DNA of 64,000 bases from Nectonema munidae (Eukaryota; Nematomorpha; Nectonematoida; Nectonematidae), in NCBI GenBank assembly GCA_030549495.1, contig JAUIRK010000794.1, forward strand, positions 20,180 through 84,179. The letters are read 5' to 3'. Positions 11,930 through 23,962 of this stretch are shown here, piece by piece (within the stretch, counting starts at the first letter, position 1; every line of letters begins with the position of its first letter). Both the position numbers and the translations under genes were made by a program. The notes beneath the pieces were generated by a model. The model saw only the letters and a program-made list of their open reading frames with translations. It did no database searches and was not told where the DNA came from.

Positions 11930-13860
11930 CAAAAGGTTCACAAGCATTGACATGATTCTTTCGGCGGATGTACTTGATGCCTAGACGCTGCCGTACTTCA
12001 GAAACAGCTTTGACAACACTGTATAAAGATTTCGGTTCTTTCTCCAAAACTCTGAAGGCTGATCGTCAATTGACAATGCCTTTTATTTTTCAAATCTTTC
12101 AATTTCATCATCAACATTGTACTTCTTAACACCAGCAGAGTCGTTATTTTTCTCATCACAAATTGTTGAAAGGAACTTTGTTTTCTTTTTAACTGGCTCT
12201 TCAATGTTTTCCTTGGCGTGAAAGTCAGCATTTCCCTTGCTTCTTCTCTTATTTCAACAACAATTTGTTCTCTAGTCAGGGTGAAGTGTCCAAGATCAAG
12301 CTCATTGAGGAACAAGAGTTTACTGAACCTCTTGTCAAGGAAAGAGGCTTTGGCAGGTTAAGTTCAAATTTTGGCGACACCTCTCAATTAACTCTTTAGA
12401 AAGAGTTTTCTTAAGAAATGAACATATGTTTGATCATCATTAGAGTTTTCCAAAACGTTGAGGAATTCTGTTACAAATGGAAGAACGCAGGACCCTGTGC
12501 TGTATTTTTCAGCTCCTAACTGGGTGATGCCTTCCTCAAGGATATCTAACAAAGGAGTTAAAAAGCATAACTTTGTAATCGTCATCAGTTAGAGCCAAAC
12601 TTTAATATACTACATCATTACCCTTGTAGAACAGTTTCAATGAAGCATTAATAGCTTCTTTGTTTATCATGGCTCTATTTTCATCAATCTCTCTAGCAGG
12701 TTCATTGAGAAAACTTCGGAACATGATTGCAGTTGACGTGAATCTTGTTTTTACTTCACCCTAAACCGATTGGCTTGATGTTTCTCTTTAACTGCTCCTT
12801 CTGAATGTTACTTTTCAATTTTGGCGACATGTTTGCTTTTGTCGTGACCTTGCTCAATTTTTCGCGAAGATCAGTCAACTTCTTTGAACTTTCAAGAACC
12901 TTCAGACTGGATTTACTTTCGATATGGGGCAAAAAACGATTTCTATTATCAAAGTTTACTTTCATGGTCGGCTCATCTGTGGTGGTCGAGACCACCACTC
13001 ATCAATTCCATGATCATCCAAACTATTTTTAACTACATTTCTGTATACTGGAGCTGTCTTTGAGTCGGATTTGACAATATCTAGAATCTTCTTCTTTGAC
13101 TCAAAAGATTTAGGATCTATCCAATGAGTATTTATTTCAATAAACGTCTTCCCGAAGAGACTCGTACCTGCGTCGGTGGTCACAGACAAATGATCACTAT
13201 TTTTGAACTCTTCAACAACTTTCTTCTTCTTAGCATCATACAGCTTGCTTTGGCTAACGTTGTACGTGAAGGTAACTGTAATCGAGGATCGGCTAGATTT
13301 ATAATAGTCTAGAATCCTGTGAAACCCACTCAAGACAGAGCTTTCTTAATTCAATTTGCCTCGGATGATCTTTGTTGTAATTTGTAACAGAACTACTCTT
13401 CAAACTAAAATGCTGCGTGAGTTTTGGCTGGTTGTTGTTACATTTTTCATCCTCTCCTTTATATTCCTCTCTATGTTCATTCTTAAAATGATTTCCTACA
13501 TTTCCTGGATTACCATTGTACTTGAATCACTTTCCACAAAAGGCGCAAACAACTTCGTTAGCAACAAGTTTTCCATCAACTTTTCTTTGTTCAGCAAATC
13601 TCCATACTTTACTTGGGGTGGAACTCTTACGTTTGACTACTGGAGGGTAAAGCAGATTATCTTTCCACTTTAACTGGACTGAGGAATTAGCTTCGAGCTT
13701 TTTAGAAGTTTCTCCTTTAGGTTCTTTCTCTTTGTCACCGTCAACAACTTCTTCATTACCTTCATCTTTATTGTTGTTGTCTATTATATCTTCCAAATCA
13801 GACAATCCTCCTTCATAGTCATCTGAGGGACAATCGACATCACTGTCACTATTGGGGGGG
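11930..13860 (-). pseudogene. hAT-superfamily transposase with BED zinc finger, broken
   Basis: The minus-strand gene runs from about 13860 to 11930. An acidic N-terminus (13805-13700) is followed by a BED-finger start (VWRFAEQRKVDGKLVANEVV, then CAFCGK) with the HFKNEH half just downstream in another frame. A hAT central region follows: RILDYYKSSRSSITVTF, then NSDHLSVTTDAGTSLFGKTF with the first catalytic Asp (TTDAGTS, about 13170), then THWIDPKSFESKKKIL. Later pieces (RSFLNEPAREIDENRAMINK at 12720-12660, LDKRFSKLLFL near 12340, the 105-codon frame at 12315-11998) carry the rest of the catalytic domain. No convincing complete C-terminal dimerisation domain is visible. At least five frame changes or stops separate the pieces. 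Confidence 0.75.
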
Positions 13861-13866
13861 GGGGGG
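13854..13866. repeat. run of 13 G
   Basis: An unbroken poly-G tract, striking in A+T-rich DNA, sits at the 5' edge of the hAT coding remnant. It is followed by ATTTAAATTC; a similar C12 tract followed by ATTTAAATCA lies at 16155-16178. Confidence 0.9.
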
Positions 13867-14431
13867 ATTTAAATTCTTTTGGGGATAATATATGAACGAA
13901 TTTCGATAATATATCATATTTTTATTTAATTTAAGCAAGAAGGGACATAAAAGTTTTTTGGAGGTGCAAATGCCCCTTGATTTGGGCCTAGTTTGGTCCG
14001 TCTCCAAAGCTATAAGCTTGAAAATGGACCACATTTGTACAAAAAAGAAAAATATAGCAATAATGATAGTAATATTTTCATTCATAAACACTTTAACTAC
14101 AGCAAAAATACGTTAAATATATTTTCATAAAAATCGCCGTGTTGTTAGAGGCCGTATTTTTTTTGTAAATTTTACTGCCTTTTCATTTATAAAATTTTAT
14201 TGTGAAAAAGACTATCGTTTATATAAAGTTGACAATTGATGATAGTCGTCTATCTTGAAGGATAGAGATACTAAAGCAAAAATGGCTGAAGGTATAAAAA
14301 CAAGGTTAAAAATGTAAAATTAGTTGGAAAATATTTTTTTTAGTTTGGATTTTTGACCATTGGTAAATTTTTACACAAAATCTTTTTTAGAAGGTTTTCA
14401 ATTAATAGTGATCCTTGATAAAGGTCTTTCA

Positions 14432-16193
14432 CAGAGGCGTATCTAAGCTGGGTCCTGAGGGGCCATGCCCCCTCACGTACCTTGGTGTGCCCCCCATGTA
14501 CCTTGAAAATAAAAATTTAACTTTTTATACTTGAATTTCATGGTTAGGGTTAGAATTAGCGTAATAATTTTACCATTATTCTTATTTGTTTTATGAGTTT
14601 AATAGTGAAAAATTATCTTTAAATCAATAAAAAAATGTTTTATAAAAATTTAAATCAAACCAATTCATCTATTACACTGGTCAACAAGAATTTTGCTGGT
14701 TTCAACTTTATCATCTTCGTTCATTTGTAATTGTTTGATTATACGTATAAAACTTTCTCAAAATGGTCAAACACGAAACTTATTTAAATTGACCGATTCA
14801 GCTTGTTTCGAGATATTGTAGAGTGAATGGTATAAACGAACTGTCTTTTTCTTTCAAATATAATTATCCGCATCAAAATATGCCTCTACAGTCTACAGAG
14901 TCCTTGTTTTGTATTTAATTAATTTCATTAAAAAAATCACCTATTTGAATTCGGTATAAAATCCCGTTTTTAGTTCTATATATTTTTTTTTCAATTTTAT
15001 TTTGCCTACTTATAATTCTATTTGTTCTGTGACAAAATAAATTACATTAGATACGTATAACTATTTAATCATGAAGTCCTTTATTTCAGTTGAAGCGTCA
15101 TATGTCAATCATTTTTTGACAGGTATGATCAATTTTTATAAAAAATAAACATCACTGTTGGATTCAGCCTACTTGAAAATGCGTATATATGTGTAAAACA
15201 CCTGATTTGCAAATTTGATTCACGCTTACATGTATTTTCAAATTCTAAATCCCAAATCAATCTATAATTGGAATTGGCATTGTTGATTTGTTATAAAAAT
15301 GTGTGTATTTTATGTAAAATTTAAATGAATGTTCTCGTAGTCAGATTTTAGATGTAAACCGCATATTTTTGGGAACAATTTTTAGAAGTGAAGTACTTAT
15401 AGGTAAATTTGAATCCAAATGCAAAAACAATCTATAAATGAAATTGGCATTGTTGTTTTGTTTTAAAAGCGTGTAAATTTCATATAAAATTTTAATCAGT
15501 GTTCTCGAAGACAGATTTTAGAAATAAACAGTAAATTTGTTCCACATTGATTAGCATTTTCAAATTCTAAATGCAAAAACAATCTATAAATGAAATTATA
15601 GTATGTTACACACGTATAGGTATTTTCAATTTCTAAATTCCAAAAATGAAATGAATATGCCCGATTTGATATAAAAAATATATTTCATGTAAAATTTGAA
15701 GGTATATTTTATTAGATATATTTCTCATCAATCAAAATTTTGAATGACATTTCCCAAAAAGTAACCATGATTTTGAAAAAATGTAAACTATAAAGTGTTA
15801 TGTGTTCAAAACTGTATATATTTATAAATTTTCAAACGAGTATATAACATAGAACCAAAGTTATAAGCTTAACTAGAGATACTGTTAGAATTTTGCTGAA
15901 AAAGTTTAACTTTTGATGTTGATTGACAGATTTAGGCATGAAAAGGTCATTCAACTGCCATGAAAATGGTATCAAAAGATGCAGCTATCAATTTTAAGAA
16001 ATGTCACGAAGTATGGTAGCAAAAGATTTAGCCAATTTGGTACAAGAGAAATTTAAGTATAGTCCCCCTGTCACAGATAGGGTTAAAAACTTAATCAGGG
16101 TGATTCAGATTTTTCAATATAAGCCTATTTTTGGTGCCCCTCCTGTGCCCCCCTCCCCCCCCCCCCATTTAAATCACTCTGGCTACGCCACTG
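14432..16193 (+). mobile_element. non-autonomous hAT-like element with target duplication
   Basis: The left end CAGAGGCGTATCTA and the reversed right end CAGTGGCGTAGCCA form imperfect terminal inverted repeats of the common CAGTGGCGTA type. Flanks GTCTTTCA (14424-14431) and ATCCTTCA (16194-16201) match at 6 of 8 positions, which fits the 8-bp target duplication of hAT elements. Both termini carry C- or G-rich tracts. The interior is non-coding and holds three to four imperfect tandem copies of a unit of about 150-170 bases (15239, 15408, 15560, 15635) that share TCTATAAATGAAATTG and CAGATTTTAGA. A second copy in reverse orientation lies at about 46250-47130. Confidence 0.7.
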
Positions 16194-16201
16194 ATCCTTC
16201 A

Positions 16202-17997
16202 ACTTGGAATTAATTTTTAAGTTTCAAAGAAGGCTTTGTAAAATTGAAAAACTAGTAGTTATTGATATTGCAGAAAGAGGAATATTAGCCCCCATATTAG
16301 TTGATGCCCTTTCTTTCCCAAATCGAACTTGCCTGACTATTTGCTGTAGCATATTACGTTTCTTAAACGTGGTTAGATAAAGTCAAAAAAAACGTTTACT
16401 TGCTGAGAAGTAAAAAATATCTCCCCACTACCAAGTATTTTTTCTTCGTCAGTTTGATTCATCGTGGTAGAGTAAAGAAGAAAGTGATTTAATTATGCAA
16501 GCAGATGTTTTAAAAATTCACATATTCGTCATCATCATCTTCTTCATATAGCTATTTAAAAGTATAATCTATCTCTGCTTAATAGTTACGCCTTCTTTGT
16601 GTCAATAATATTGATAAAATGTATTAAATACTTTGTGCTGTTGGTAGACTGGCTTTATGCGCATTTAAAAACTAATTTAAAATTGCGATAGTCTTTGTAT
16701 CATATAAATTCACACATGCCCATATACGAGTAAGATATTTGAGTATATGAGTAAGATATTTGAACATATACTACATGAAGAAATAAAATATAAAGATTTT
16801 GCCTAATCCTATTAAAATATTGAAAAATTGTATCAGGAAGAAGGAACTTTTACTTCACATCTGCTTGGTATGAATGTAGAAGGTTTTGGACTGTGCATTT
16901 TGGCCTGGAAGATTTGACTATCGACGTTTTGGCCAGCATATTTCCCACTGTAGGAACTTTTGAGCAAATATTATTTCGGACAAGTATTTAATGATTTTTT
17001 ATAATTAACTACTCAGTAAAATGAACGCAGGTACAAATTCTTAGTTAAAACAATTATGAGTTCGTAAAGATGCATTTACGTATCAATAAAAAGTATATTC
17101 ATCTTTATTGATAATAATAATCTTGATAAATTCACAAGGGAGATCATGATGAGTTGCATTTAAATCGTTAACGCCCAATATTTCCATAAAAATTGAGTTA
17201 GTTTTTTAATCAGGTTAAGGTCACTCTTAATAATTTTGGAAAATTTGATGCTAGAAATTTGTGATAAATATTCTGTAATTTCGTCTGCATGGAGACAAGA
17301 ACGAAAATTTAAATAAGAAATGTCATGTTCAGATTTTTACATTTACTGCTTTCGTTTGCGGTATTGGAAAGTTGGCTAACCAAGATACGGTAAATTACAT
17401 TTCATAGGATTTAAATGCAAAATATTAATCATATATCACACATTTATATAAATTATTTTCCTATGAGTATAAAAGATTCCTTAAAAAAAATAAAATTCAA
17501 AATATATTGATGATCATATTCATGTCTAAATTTAATTAGTTTGACCCAAAACAAGCCCAATTATTTAAATTTTATTGAATAAGTCTCGGAAATATGGAAA
17601 AACTTTGTTGAAGTTGGATTATTTAATTTAGATCAGTATAAAGGAATGATTAAAAGTAAAATAATATCTTAAATTACCCAATATAAAATTTGGTAAAATG
17701 ATTGGGTAAATTAAAGAACAGTCAATAGAAGGTTTCAAAACTGTAGGTACATAAAAAAAATTCCTAGCAAATTTCATGTAAAAGATAAGTGGGTTTTATT
17801 CAGAAAAATAAATCAAAATGCGAATTCTTTTCTGGTATTTTTTGGAACTAAATTTTGAATTGAAACTATAATAAGGTCGTTAGATCATCTCAAATTTCAT
17901 CAAAACTTAATTTTATTCATATCCATAGTAAATGAGATATTTAAAAGAAATTAAGACTAATTTTGAAAAGCTAGCGCGAAAAAGGTTTTTATATATA
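16202..17997. other. no recognisable feature
   Basis: A+T-rich DNA between two hAT elements, without coding or repeat signals that I can support. Confidence 0.5.
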
Positions 17998-18149
17998 CAT
18001 ATATCCAGTGGTGGGATTCAAATATTTTAACAACAGGTCACTAGTAGCATGCCATATTGACCCGATAGAGACAAAGATTATATGTAAAATATATTTATAT
18101 TATATTATATGTAATATATACAATTTATATTACTTTAAATCTAGCCTAT

Positions 18150-19095
18150 TTCATAAAAAGCGTGTACTCACACTTATTGGTATGTTTATTAAACTATTTT
18201 TTTCTAAACAGAAGGCAATCAAATTATTTCTTAAATATTCAAAATCAAATACAACAGAGTATAAACTTTTTAACAAGGATGTATATATTGCTTCTCCTCC
18301 CTGTCCTTCAAATTCAATCAAATCTAGGGACATTGTTGGTCATAAATCACCCAACCTTCTATCTTTAATATTATAAGCACAAGCTTACTAGATATGTTGA
18401 AGCTTAATCCAAGGTGACACAGATTTTAGAATTTTGTTAAATAATTTAGTGAATATTTCTTTTTTATCTCCTTTGCAATGAGATCAACAATTTTCACTTC
18501 AGTTTTACAAGAATAAAATCCAACACCCATTTTTTATTTGAAGCCCAATCTCATCTTCAACATAAGAAAAGGCCTGTATTGTAAACTTTACATGTAGAGT
18601 CAATATGTTTCTGGTTCAATGTATCCATGCATTTTGCAATTGCATCATCTGTACGATCTCGTAAATGCTTAACACAAATTTTGTGGGCTTTTGATGAAAA
18701 ATGCTGGGTCATTTTTTTCTGAGAGATGCTTGCTGGATTCTTTTTTTCTTTTTCTGAGGCTACAATACTTTAGCTTCCCCATTCCATCGATATGTGAATT
18801 CCCTTCATGTTTATAGAATCAAATTTGGCACAGTGAGCACAGCCAAGTTTCTTACTACGAACAATCAACCCATCATATTTTTTCTTGAATTTTTCATATT
18901 GCTCCATACTCCAACAGCCTGGAAGAGCTGATGATGTATCTGCCTCATCTCTAGTTTGCACAGCCTCAGAAACAGAAGTCTCAATAGCATTATTCAAAAA
19001 AGTTGGCTGTGCTTCTTTCTCACCAGCGTCTTGCTTTGAACTTTCATTTCTTGAGATTTTTCGCAAACTCCAAAATATTTTGTTGCCTATTCATT
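18150..19095 (-). pseudogene. hAT transposase, E3-SUMO-ligase KIAA1586-like, truncated
   Basis: Read on the minus strand from 19095. The segment SMEQYEKFKKKYDGLIVRSK, then KLGCAHCAKFDS (about 18905-18810), SISQKKMTQHFSSKAHKICV and KHLRDRTDDAIAKCMDTLNQ are closely similar, as I recall, to the N-terminal zinc-finger half of KIAA1586-like hAT proteins. KIVDLIAKEIKK and the catalytic DEAST segment follow near 18400 in broken frames, then LDLIEFEGQGGEAIYTSLLK (18330-18270) and YLRNNLIAFC. The second catalytic Asp motif (CSDGAS) expected next is replaced by unrelated sequence, and the C-terminal half is absent. The domesticated human gene belongs to this family, but nothing here suggests domestication. 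Confidence 0.75.
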
Positions 19096-19795
19096 TGAGA
19101 GCTAAATCCTAAAATTAAAAAATAGTTTTGTAGGTTGTAAAATTAGTACAATATTGTGCTTTCATATTTTAAATAAATTATAATTCTTATTTTTGATTTT
19201 TTTATTACGATTTTAATGTTTTCAGAATCAAAATTGAGCATATTGGATTTACTGTGTATGGATAAGCTTATTTTAAAAGGACGAAAAATTTTTACTTAGT
19301 AACTCACCTATGAAATCTAACTGAAAGGTGAAAAGATGAGAGTGAATTATTTGCGAAAAATTGGCTTATTAAATGAGACAATATTAAGCAAACAATCATA
19401 GAAATGAAATGTATTAAAGTTTAAAAATTTGGCATTGATTGATTTATTTGGCAGGCTTAATTAACTTTTATAAAGAATAAGTGTCTGACACCATTAGATT
19501 CGCAATCAATTAATTAAACCGTTCACACAAAAATTTTGTAAAAATATTAGATATTAAAAAAAGGAGGGGCCAGAAAGCCTCACCCACTGAGAAAATAAAA
19601 ATAGGCGTCTCGGATAGCGTTAAAGATTCTTTAGAAATTTTAATTAAAATAGTGTTTTATAATTTTTCAACTTAACAAATTTCAAACCTTTATTAATTTC
19701 TTCCATACGTAATACGTTAAAAAATATATTTCAGAAAAAGTAAAGTAGAAAAAAACAAAAAAATAAAAAGGTGATAAACAAGGAAATGAATTAAT

Positions 19796-20053
19796 TTGCT
19801 AAGTCATTACCATGACATGGGATGTAATATGTCTCTAAAAGTTCATGTGCTCCACTCTCATCTAGATTTTTTTACTGAAAATCTTGGAGAAGTGAGTGAT
19901 GAACATGGCGAGAGGTTTCATCAAGATATATCAGTGATGGAGCGACGATTCAAAGGAAAATGGAACCCTGGTATGTTGGCAGACTACTGCTGGAGTATAA
20001 AAACGGAAGATCACACTTTACACAAAAGGGTTAGAAGAACAAAGGTTGTTTGA
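19796..20053 (+). pseudogene. C-terminal fragment of an uncharacterised repeat family
   Basis: An 85-codon open frame contains GCNMSLKVHVLHSHLDFFTE, then NLGEVSDEHGERFHQDIS and GKWNPGMLADYCWSIK. I know this block from very many arthropod hypothetical proteins, where it is the C-terminal part of a protein that starts with a CYICG zinc-finger-like segment. No function is established to my knowledge. Conservation of His, Asp and Glu residues (HSHLD, DEHGERFHQD) makes a nuclease or transposase role conceivable, which is speculation. The matching N-terminal part lies downstream instead of upstream (20640-21210). Confidence 0.7.
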
Positions 20054-20639
20054 ACTGGCATGTGTATATTTTTAATTTATAACCAATGTTTTGTTATATC
20101 AACTAAATTTTTATTGTTTTTTGTAATTTTCAGTATTTACAATGTTGTATAATGCAATATTATATAGTATTTTATGAAACATATTGTGCATGGCACTGGA
20201 AAACAGTGCCTAATCTGGATAAACAATTGTCATATTCAGAATCAGAACAATTTTTTGACCCAGAAACAAGTCTTACTTAACTTGTACTTTTTTTGAACAT
20301 CAAATTTGTTACACAGTGATTAGAGAAAGGTTTCCTGTTAAATTTGGAGCGAAAACACAAAAATTTATATTTCTTAAAAATTTTAAAATGTATTAAACTA
20401 ATGCATATATGATAGATATACAAGACAACATCTTGGAATTTTTTTTTGCTGATTTTATTTTAAGACTATTTTAAACAATTTTTACATGCTAAATCTAAAA
20501 ATGGAATCGGTTTTTTCCTATCACGTGGGGATTTTTCTATAAAAGTAATTTTTGATATGCTGTATTTTGTTAGTTTCATTTATAAAAATTTTAAATAAAG
20601 GTCTTATTTTTTCGAGATTATTTTTTTGTTTTTTTGCAT

Positions 20640-21210
20640 AATATGGCTTTGAAAAGAAAGTTTTTGAATTCTCCTGATTAATTTTGCTATATATGTGGAA
20701 GTTTTACAGTTCCATCGCAAAGAATGGCAATCAATGTGTTTGATAAAAAACATATTTTGCCTACTTTAAAATTAAAGGCGATCAAGAAAGTTTGTGGACT
20801 CCGCATATAGTTTTCAAACCTTGTGTGGGAAATCTCCGTTAGTGAACAAAAGGCAGAAGAAAAAGTTTGTCTTTTGGAATTCCAATGATTTAGCGTGAGC
20901 AAAAAGACCATATCCATGATTGTTATTTTTATCTCACGAAAACTTCGGGTTTCAATAAGAAAAATAAAAAAAAGCATTATCTATCCAAATTTACCTTCAG
21001 CAATTCGTCCTATTAAACATTCAGATGAAGTTCCTATTCCAATTTTCGAAAAACGATGAAGAATTTAAATATGAAGCTACTGATCAAAAAATTATTCACT
21101 CAATCAGAACTGAATGATCTTATTAGAAATCTAGGACTCTCAAAAGAACTTTCTGAAGTACTAGCTTTACGTCTCAAACAAGCACAAATTTGCACTCACA
21201 GGTAGACCTA
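20640..21210 (+). pseudogene. N-terminal fragment of the same uncharacterised family
   Basis: It starts MALKRKFLNSPD at 20643 and then FCYICGSF, the zinc-finger-like start of the family. Next come GDQESLWTPHIVFKPCVGNL (20777 on, shifted frame), FVFWNSNDLA, then KTSGFNKKNKK, YPNLPSAIRPIKHSDEVPIP (about 20975-21040), and finally LNDLIRNLGLSKELSEVLAL with RLKQAQ (21108-21185). The order matches the N-terminal half of the family, and several frame changes and stops show it is dead. It has the same strand as the C-terminal block at 19796 but the reverse order along the DNA. Confidence 0.7.
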
Positions 21211-21486
21211 GGACGCCTGACTTATAGTAGATGATATAACTAAGTTAGATCTAATAATAAAAAATTAGATAATATCATAAGAATCTGTATAAAAAACGCT
21301 TACCCGCTAGCAAATAATTCATTAGAGATCTAGTAGTGTAAAGTTGCGTTGTAAACACGCGTACCTGTAAGTTGGAAAGTTATTATTAGGCCTATACATA
21401 CGATTGCTGACAACCGGTTTGTGGAGGTCATTAAATTCTAAGAACAGGTTCGCACGAACTGGCTGAATCTCATCACTGTATATATC

Positions 21487-22382
21487 TTCTAGCTGATGAA
21501 AATATTGAGATCATAATTTAATTTTTTTAGATCTCATATATGATATTTATCAGAACACAAAGAGTATGAGTATTCTGGCTCACATGACACCTCCGCTTTT
21601 GAGCGGAAAATACCTTTTTTGTAAGTGGGACTAAGAACCAGAAATAGAATCATCTAAAATTGTATGTGTGTTTATAAATATGTAATTTAATATATTTATT
21701 TTAACATTTTCTCGTCAAAATATATCATTTTTGTCTTTCATTCTTATTCCTTTTCTATCAAATTTAACATCTTTTTACTCTCCGTATCCGTATATAATAC
21801 CAGATTAAGGATAAAGCTATTGGGAAATTGTATCTTATAAGATGCGAGTATATTTTCTAACCTCATAGAGGCTTGCAAATTTTCATAAATTTTTTTTTGC
21901 TGGAAGTGGGTTTTCTTGACTCGATCAAAATTTTAATTTAGATATATAATGTGCCTTGCAAATGCTATACTTTGTTGTATATTACATATACTTTCTATAC
22001 ATTTCGTTTTTTCATTTTATTGTCTCTTGATGGACCACTGAATAAAACTTACTGGGGCCATACACTTATATTGTAATATAGGCATGGTTACTATACTTGA
22101 GAATAAACTCGTAATTCTTTTTATTTTCTGAAGAAGGCAGTCTACTACGGAAACTAGTTAGAAAATATATTTTATTTGTTTCTCAAAATTTCAGCGCTGG
22201 AATTTATAATTTTATTCTCTTAGGGTTAATTACTCACAAGTTGGGAGTTTGGGAACCGCTATTCTAATAAATAATAATTTCTGGTTACGTCGTATATATA
22301 TAATACAGATTTATCGGGTGTCATTTTTTACAAAAGTTTTATTCATAGCGTTCCTCAGAGTATAAAACTTTTCGTAATGATT
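21487..22382. other. no recognisable feature
   Basis: A+T-rich DNA, no supported gene or element. Confidence 0.45.
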
Positions 22383-22493
22383 ACAGCTTTTGTGCTTCCA
22401 TCACGCTGAGGAAGAAACTTTTCACGAGCATCTAAGTTAAAAATGAAGGTTATATATTAATTCGGTAGATTCAATCATTTCCTTGGTTATTAA
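22383..22493 (-). repeat. decayed copy of the CHTF18 last exon
   Basis: This stretch matches 23996-24145 over most of its length: both share CATCTAAGTTAAAA, ATGAAGGTTAT, ATTAATTC and ATTCAATCATTTCC. On the minus strand it reads EMIESTELIYNLHF and, shifted by one base, NLDAREKFLPQ and KAVIITKSFIL before a stop. It lacks about 36 bases that code for the middle of the C-terminal motif in the other copy. The match stops exactly at a TTAA (22490-22493), where a piggyBac-like end begins; the other copy has an unbroken TTAA at the same point. Confidence 0.7.
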
Positions 22494-23130
22494 GCCTTGG
22501 TGAGCGGATGGGGTCCATTAGGACCCCAGTGAGTTTTTATACTCAAGTATCTTTTTCAATTTTTTTTAAAATGATTAATATTCTCTGCATTTTATCATTC
22601 GTGGTTCATGAATATTTACAAGTAATAATATCTTGACAAAATCAATTTTCTAAAGAATAATACTCAATATTACTACTCTGGGGTTCTCATGGACCCCATC
22701 AGTCTTGCGTGTTTTTGCCTTAATTTTGTATTTTTTTTGAAAGTATTCAAAATTTTTGTTTTTTTTAGGGTTAAAGACTCAATATAATTTTAATAATAAA
22801 TATTTTTTTAATAATATTGTTTTATATGTAATTTATTATTGATTTTTTTCAAATAAAATCGTTAATTTTATATGTATTGTACTTTTCACTAACCTTTATT
22901 CTGTTTAGATAAAAAAAAGTTTATAACTGTTTTCTAAAAAGCCTAAAGACGATATTGATGAGGAAGAATATGATGGAGGAGTAGAGAGTGATATATCTGA
23001 TACTGAAGATTATGAAATAAATAATGATACAAGCAATGCAGCGAGTGATAATAGTGACAACAGTTTTATTGTTGATCAAGATGTAAATTTTGTAATGGGC
23101 AAAAAAATTTTGAGTGGAAATTTTTCAAAA
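22494..23130 (+). mobile_element. 5' part of a piggyBac-like element at a TTAA
   Basis: Directly after TTAA (22490-22493) comes GCCTTGGTGAG and then the near-palindrome GGGTCCATTAGGACCC (22511-22526), the same layout as the element at 1-2263. A second, weaker palindrome GGGTTCTCATGGACCCC is at 22681-22697. At about 22935-23105 the plus strand codes for a very acidic segment (PKDDIDEEEYDGG, VESDISDTEDYEINN, SDNSDNSFIVDQD) as in piggyBac N-termini. No catalytic domain and no right end were found, so the element is truncated or its 3' part is beyond recognition. Confidence 0.6.
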
Positions 23131-23509
23131 ATCGTAAAAATTTCTTTTTTAAATTGTGAAAAATTTTTGATCATTGAGAAGATTGTTATTAAAGTCAACT
23201 GAATATTATAGATATTAGGAACAAATTGCAGTATGAATTTTTTACTTTGAAAATTTTAATGGTAATTTGTTTTGTACAAAATCTAGCCATGATAGAAAAG
23301 CTATTCACTATAAACACTGTTCTGCTTAATATTAGTCTTAGTTTTTAGGATTACAGCATCCAGAGTATATAGGAGCTGCTTCCGATTTATTTGTTCTAAT
23401 CAAAAAGCTTAAAAAACTGAAATTGGCTTAATTAGAAGTTAATAAAATTGATATATAAAAAGGCGAAATGAAAATATTTACTCTGAAGTTTCAAATGATA
23501 GGGAGGAAT

Positions 23510-23860
23510 TTAATTTTACAAAATTCGACAGGCTTAGATTTCAGAGAGAATTTCGCGAAGTTTAATTCCAAATAAAATTTTATAGCAATAAATCTAAGCT
23601 AAAAGACCAACTGTTTTTTTGTAATATGTTTATTTTAAATATAAAATAAACAAGATGTACAACTTTACATATTGTAAATGATGAAGAGATGTCAATTGAC
23701 ACAAATAGTAAAAGTCCTTTTGATCTATAGATTAAAAAATTTAATCTGGCATCATTATATCTCATAGAAAACATAGCTAGAGGCGAAATAGTCAAATTGT
23801 ATCCTAGTAGTTCAACACGAACGATAAATACGCATAAATCACTGATCGTATGTAGCATTT
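23510..23860. repeat. dispersed repeat, copy 1
   Basis: It shares with 41515-41690, in the same orientation, GAAGTTTAATTCC/GAAATTTAATTCC, then TGTACAACTTTACAT/TGTACAATCTTTACAT and GTAAATGATGAAGAG. The element type is unknown. The second copy lies just before a hAT remnant, so this may be a flank of that family. Confidence 0.45.
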
Positions 23861-23945
23861 ATAATCAATATATAATTCTATCTGAAGTTTTGAAAAAGAA
23901 AAATAATAAATCATAAATTACAGCAACCTCAGATTTAAAGAATAG

Positions 23946-23951
23946 TTTATT
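23946..23951 (-). promoter_or_regulatory. AATAAA polyadenylation signal of CHTF18
   Basis: On the minus strand AATAAA begins 11 bases after the stop codon at 23963-23965. A canonical poly(A) signal this close to a stop supports the last-exon call and predicts a very short 3' UTR. Confidence 0.55.
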
Positions 23952-23962
23952 AAAATAAGAGA

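Larger units (their letters stand above)
18006..21478 (-). mobile_element. hAT element (KIAA1586-like) with ends and target duplication
   Basis: The left end CAGTGGTGGGATTCAA and the reversed right end CAGTGATGAGATTCAG match at 12-13 of 15 positions, and both continue into AACAGGT/ACCTGTTCT-type inner sequence. Flanks CATATATC (17998-18005) and TATATATC (21479-21486) agree at 7 of 8 bases, an 8-bp hAT target duplication. The transposase remnant is on the minus strand close to the left end. The 19.1-21.4 kb part, which should be the element's 5' region, contains two plus-strand fragments of another family, so this is probably a nested insertion. The transposase 3' part is missing, so there is an internal deletion as well. 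Confidence 0.75.

Noticed and set aside
12805-13673. Plus-strand open frames of 62-105 codons
   Set aside because: They are the reverse shadows of the minus-strand hAT transposase, which has the recognisable motifs.
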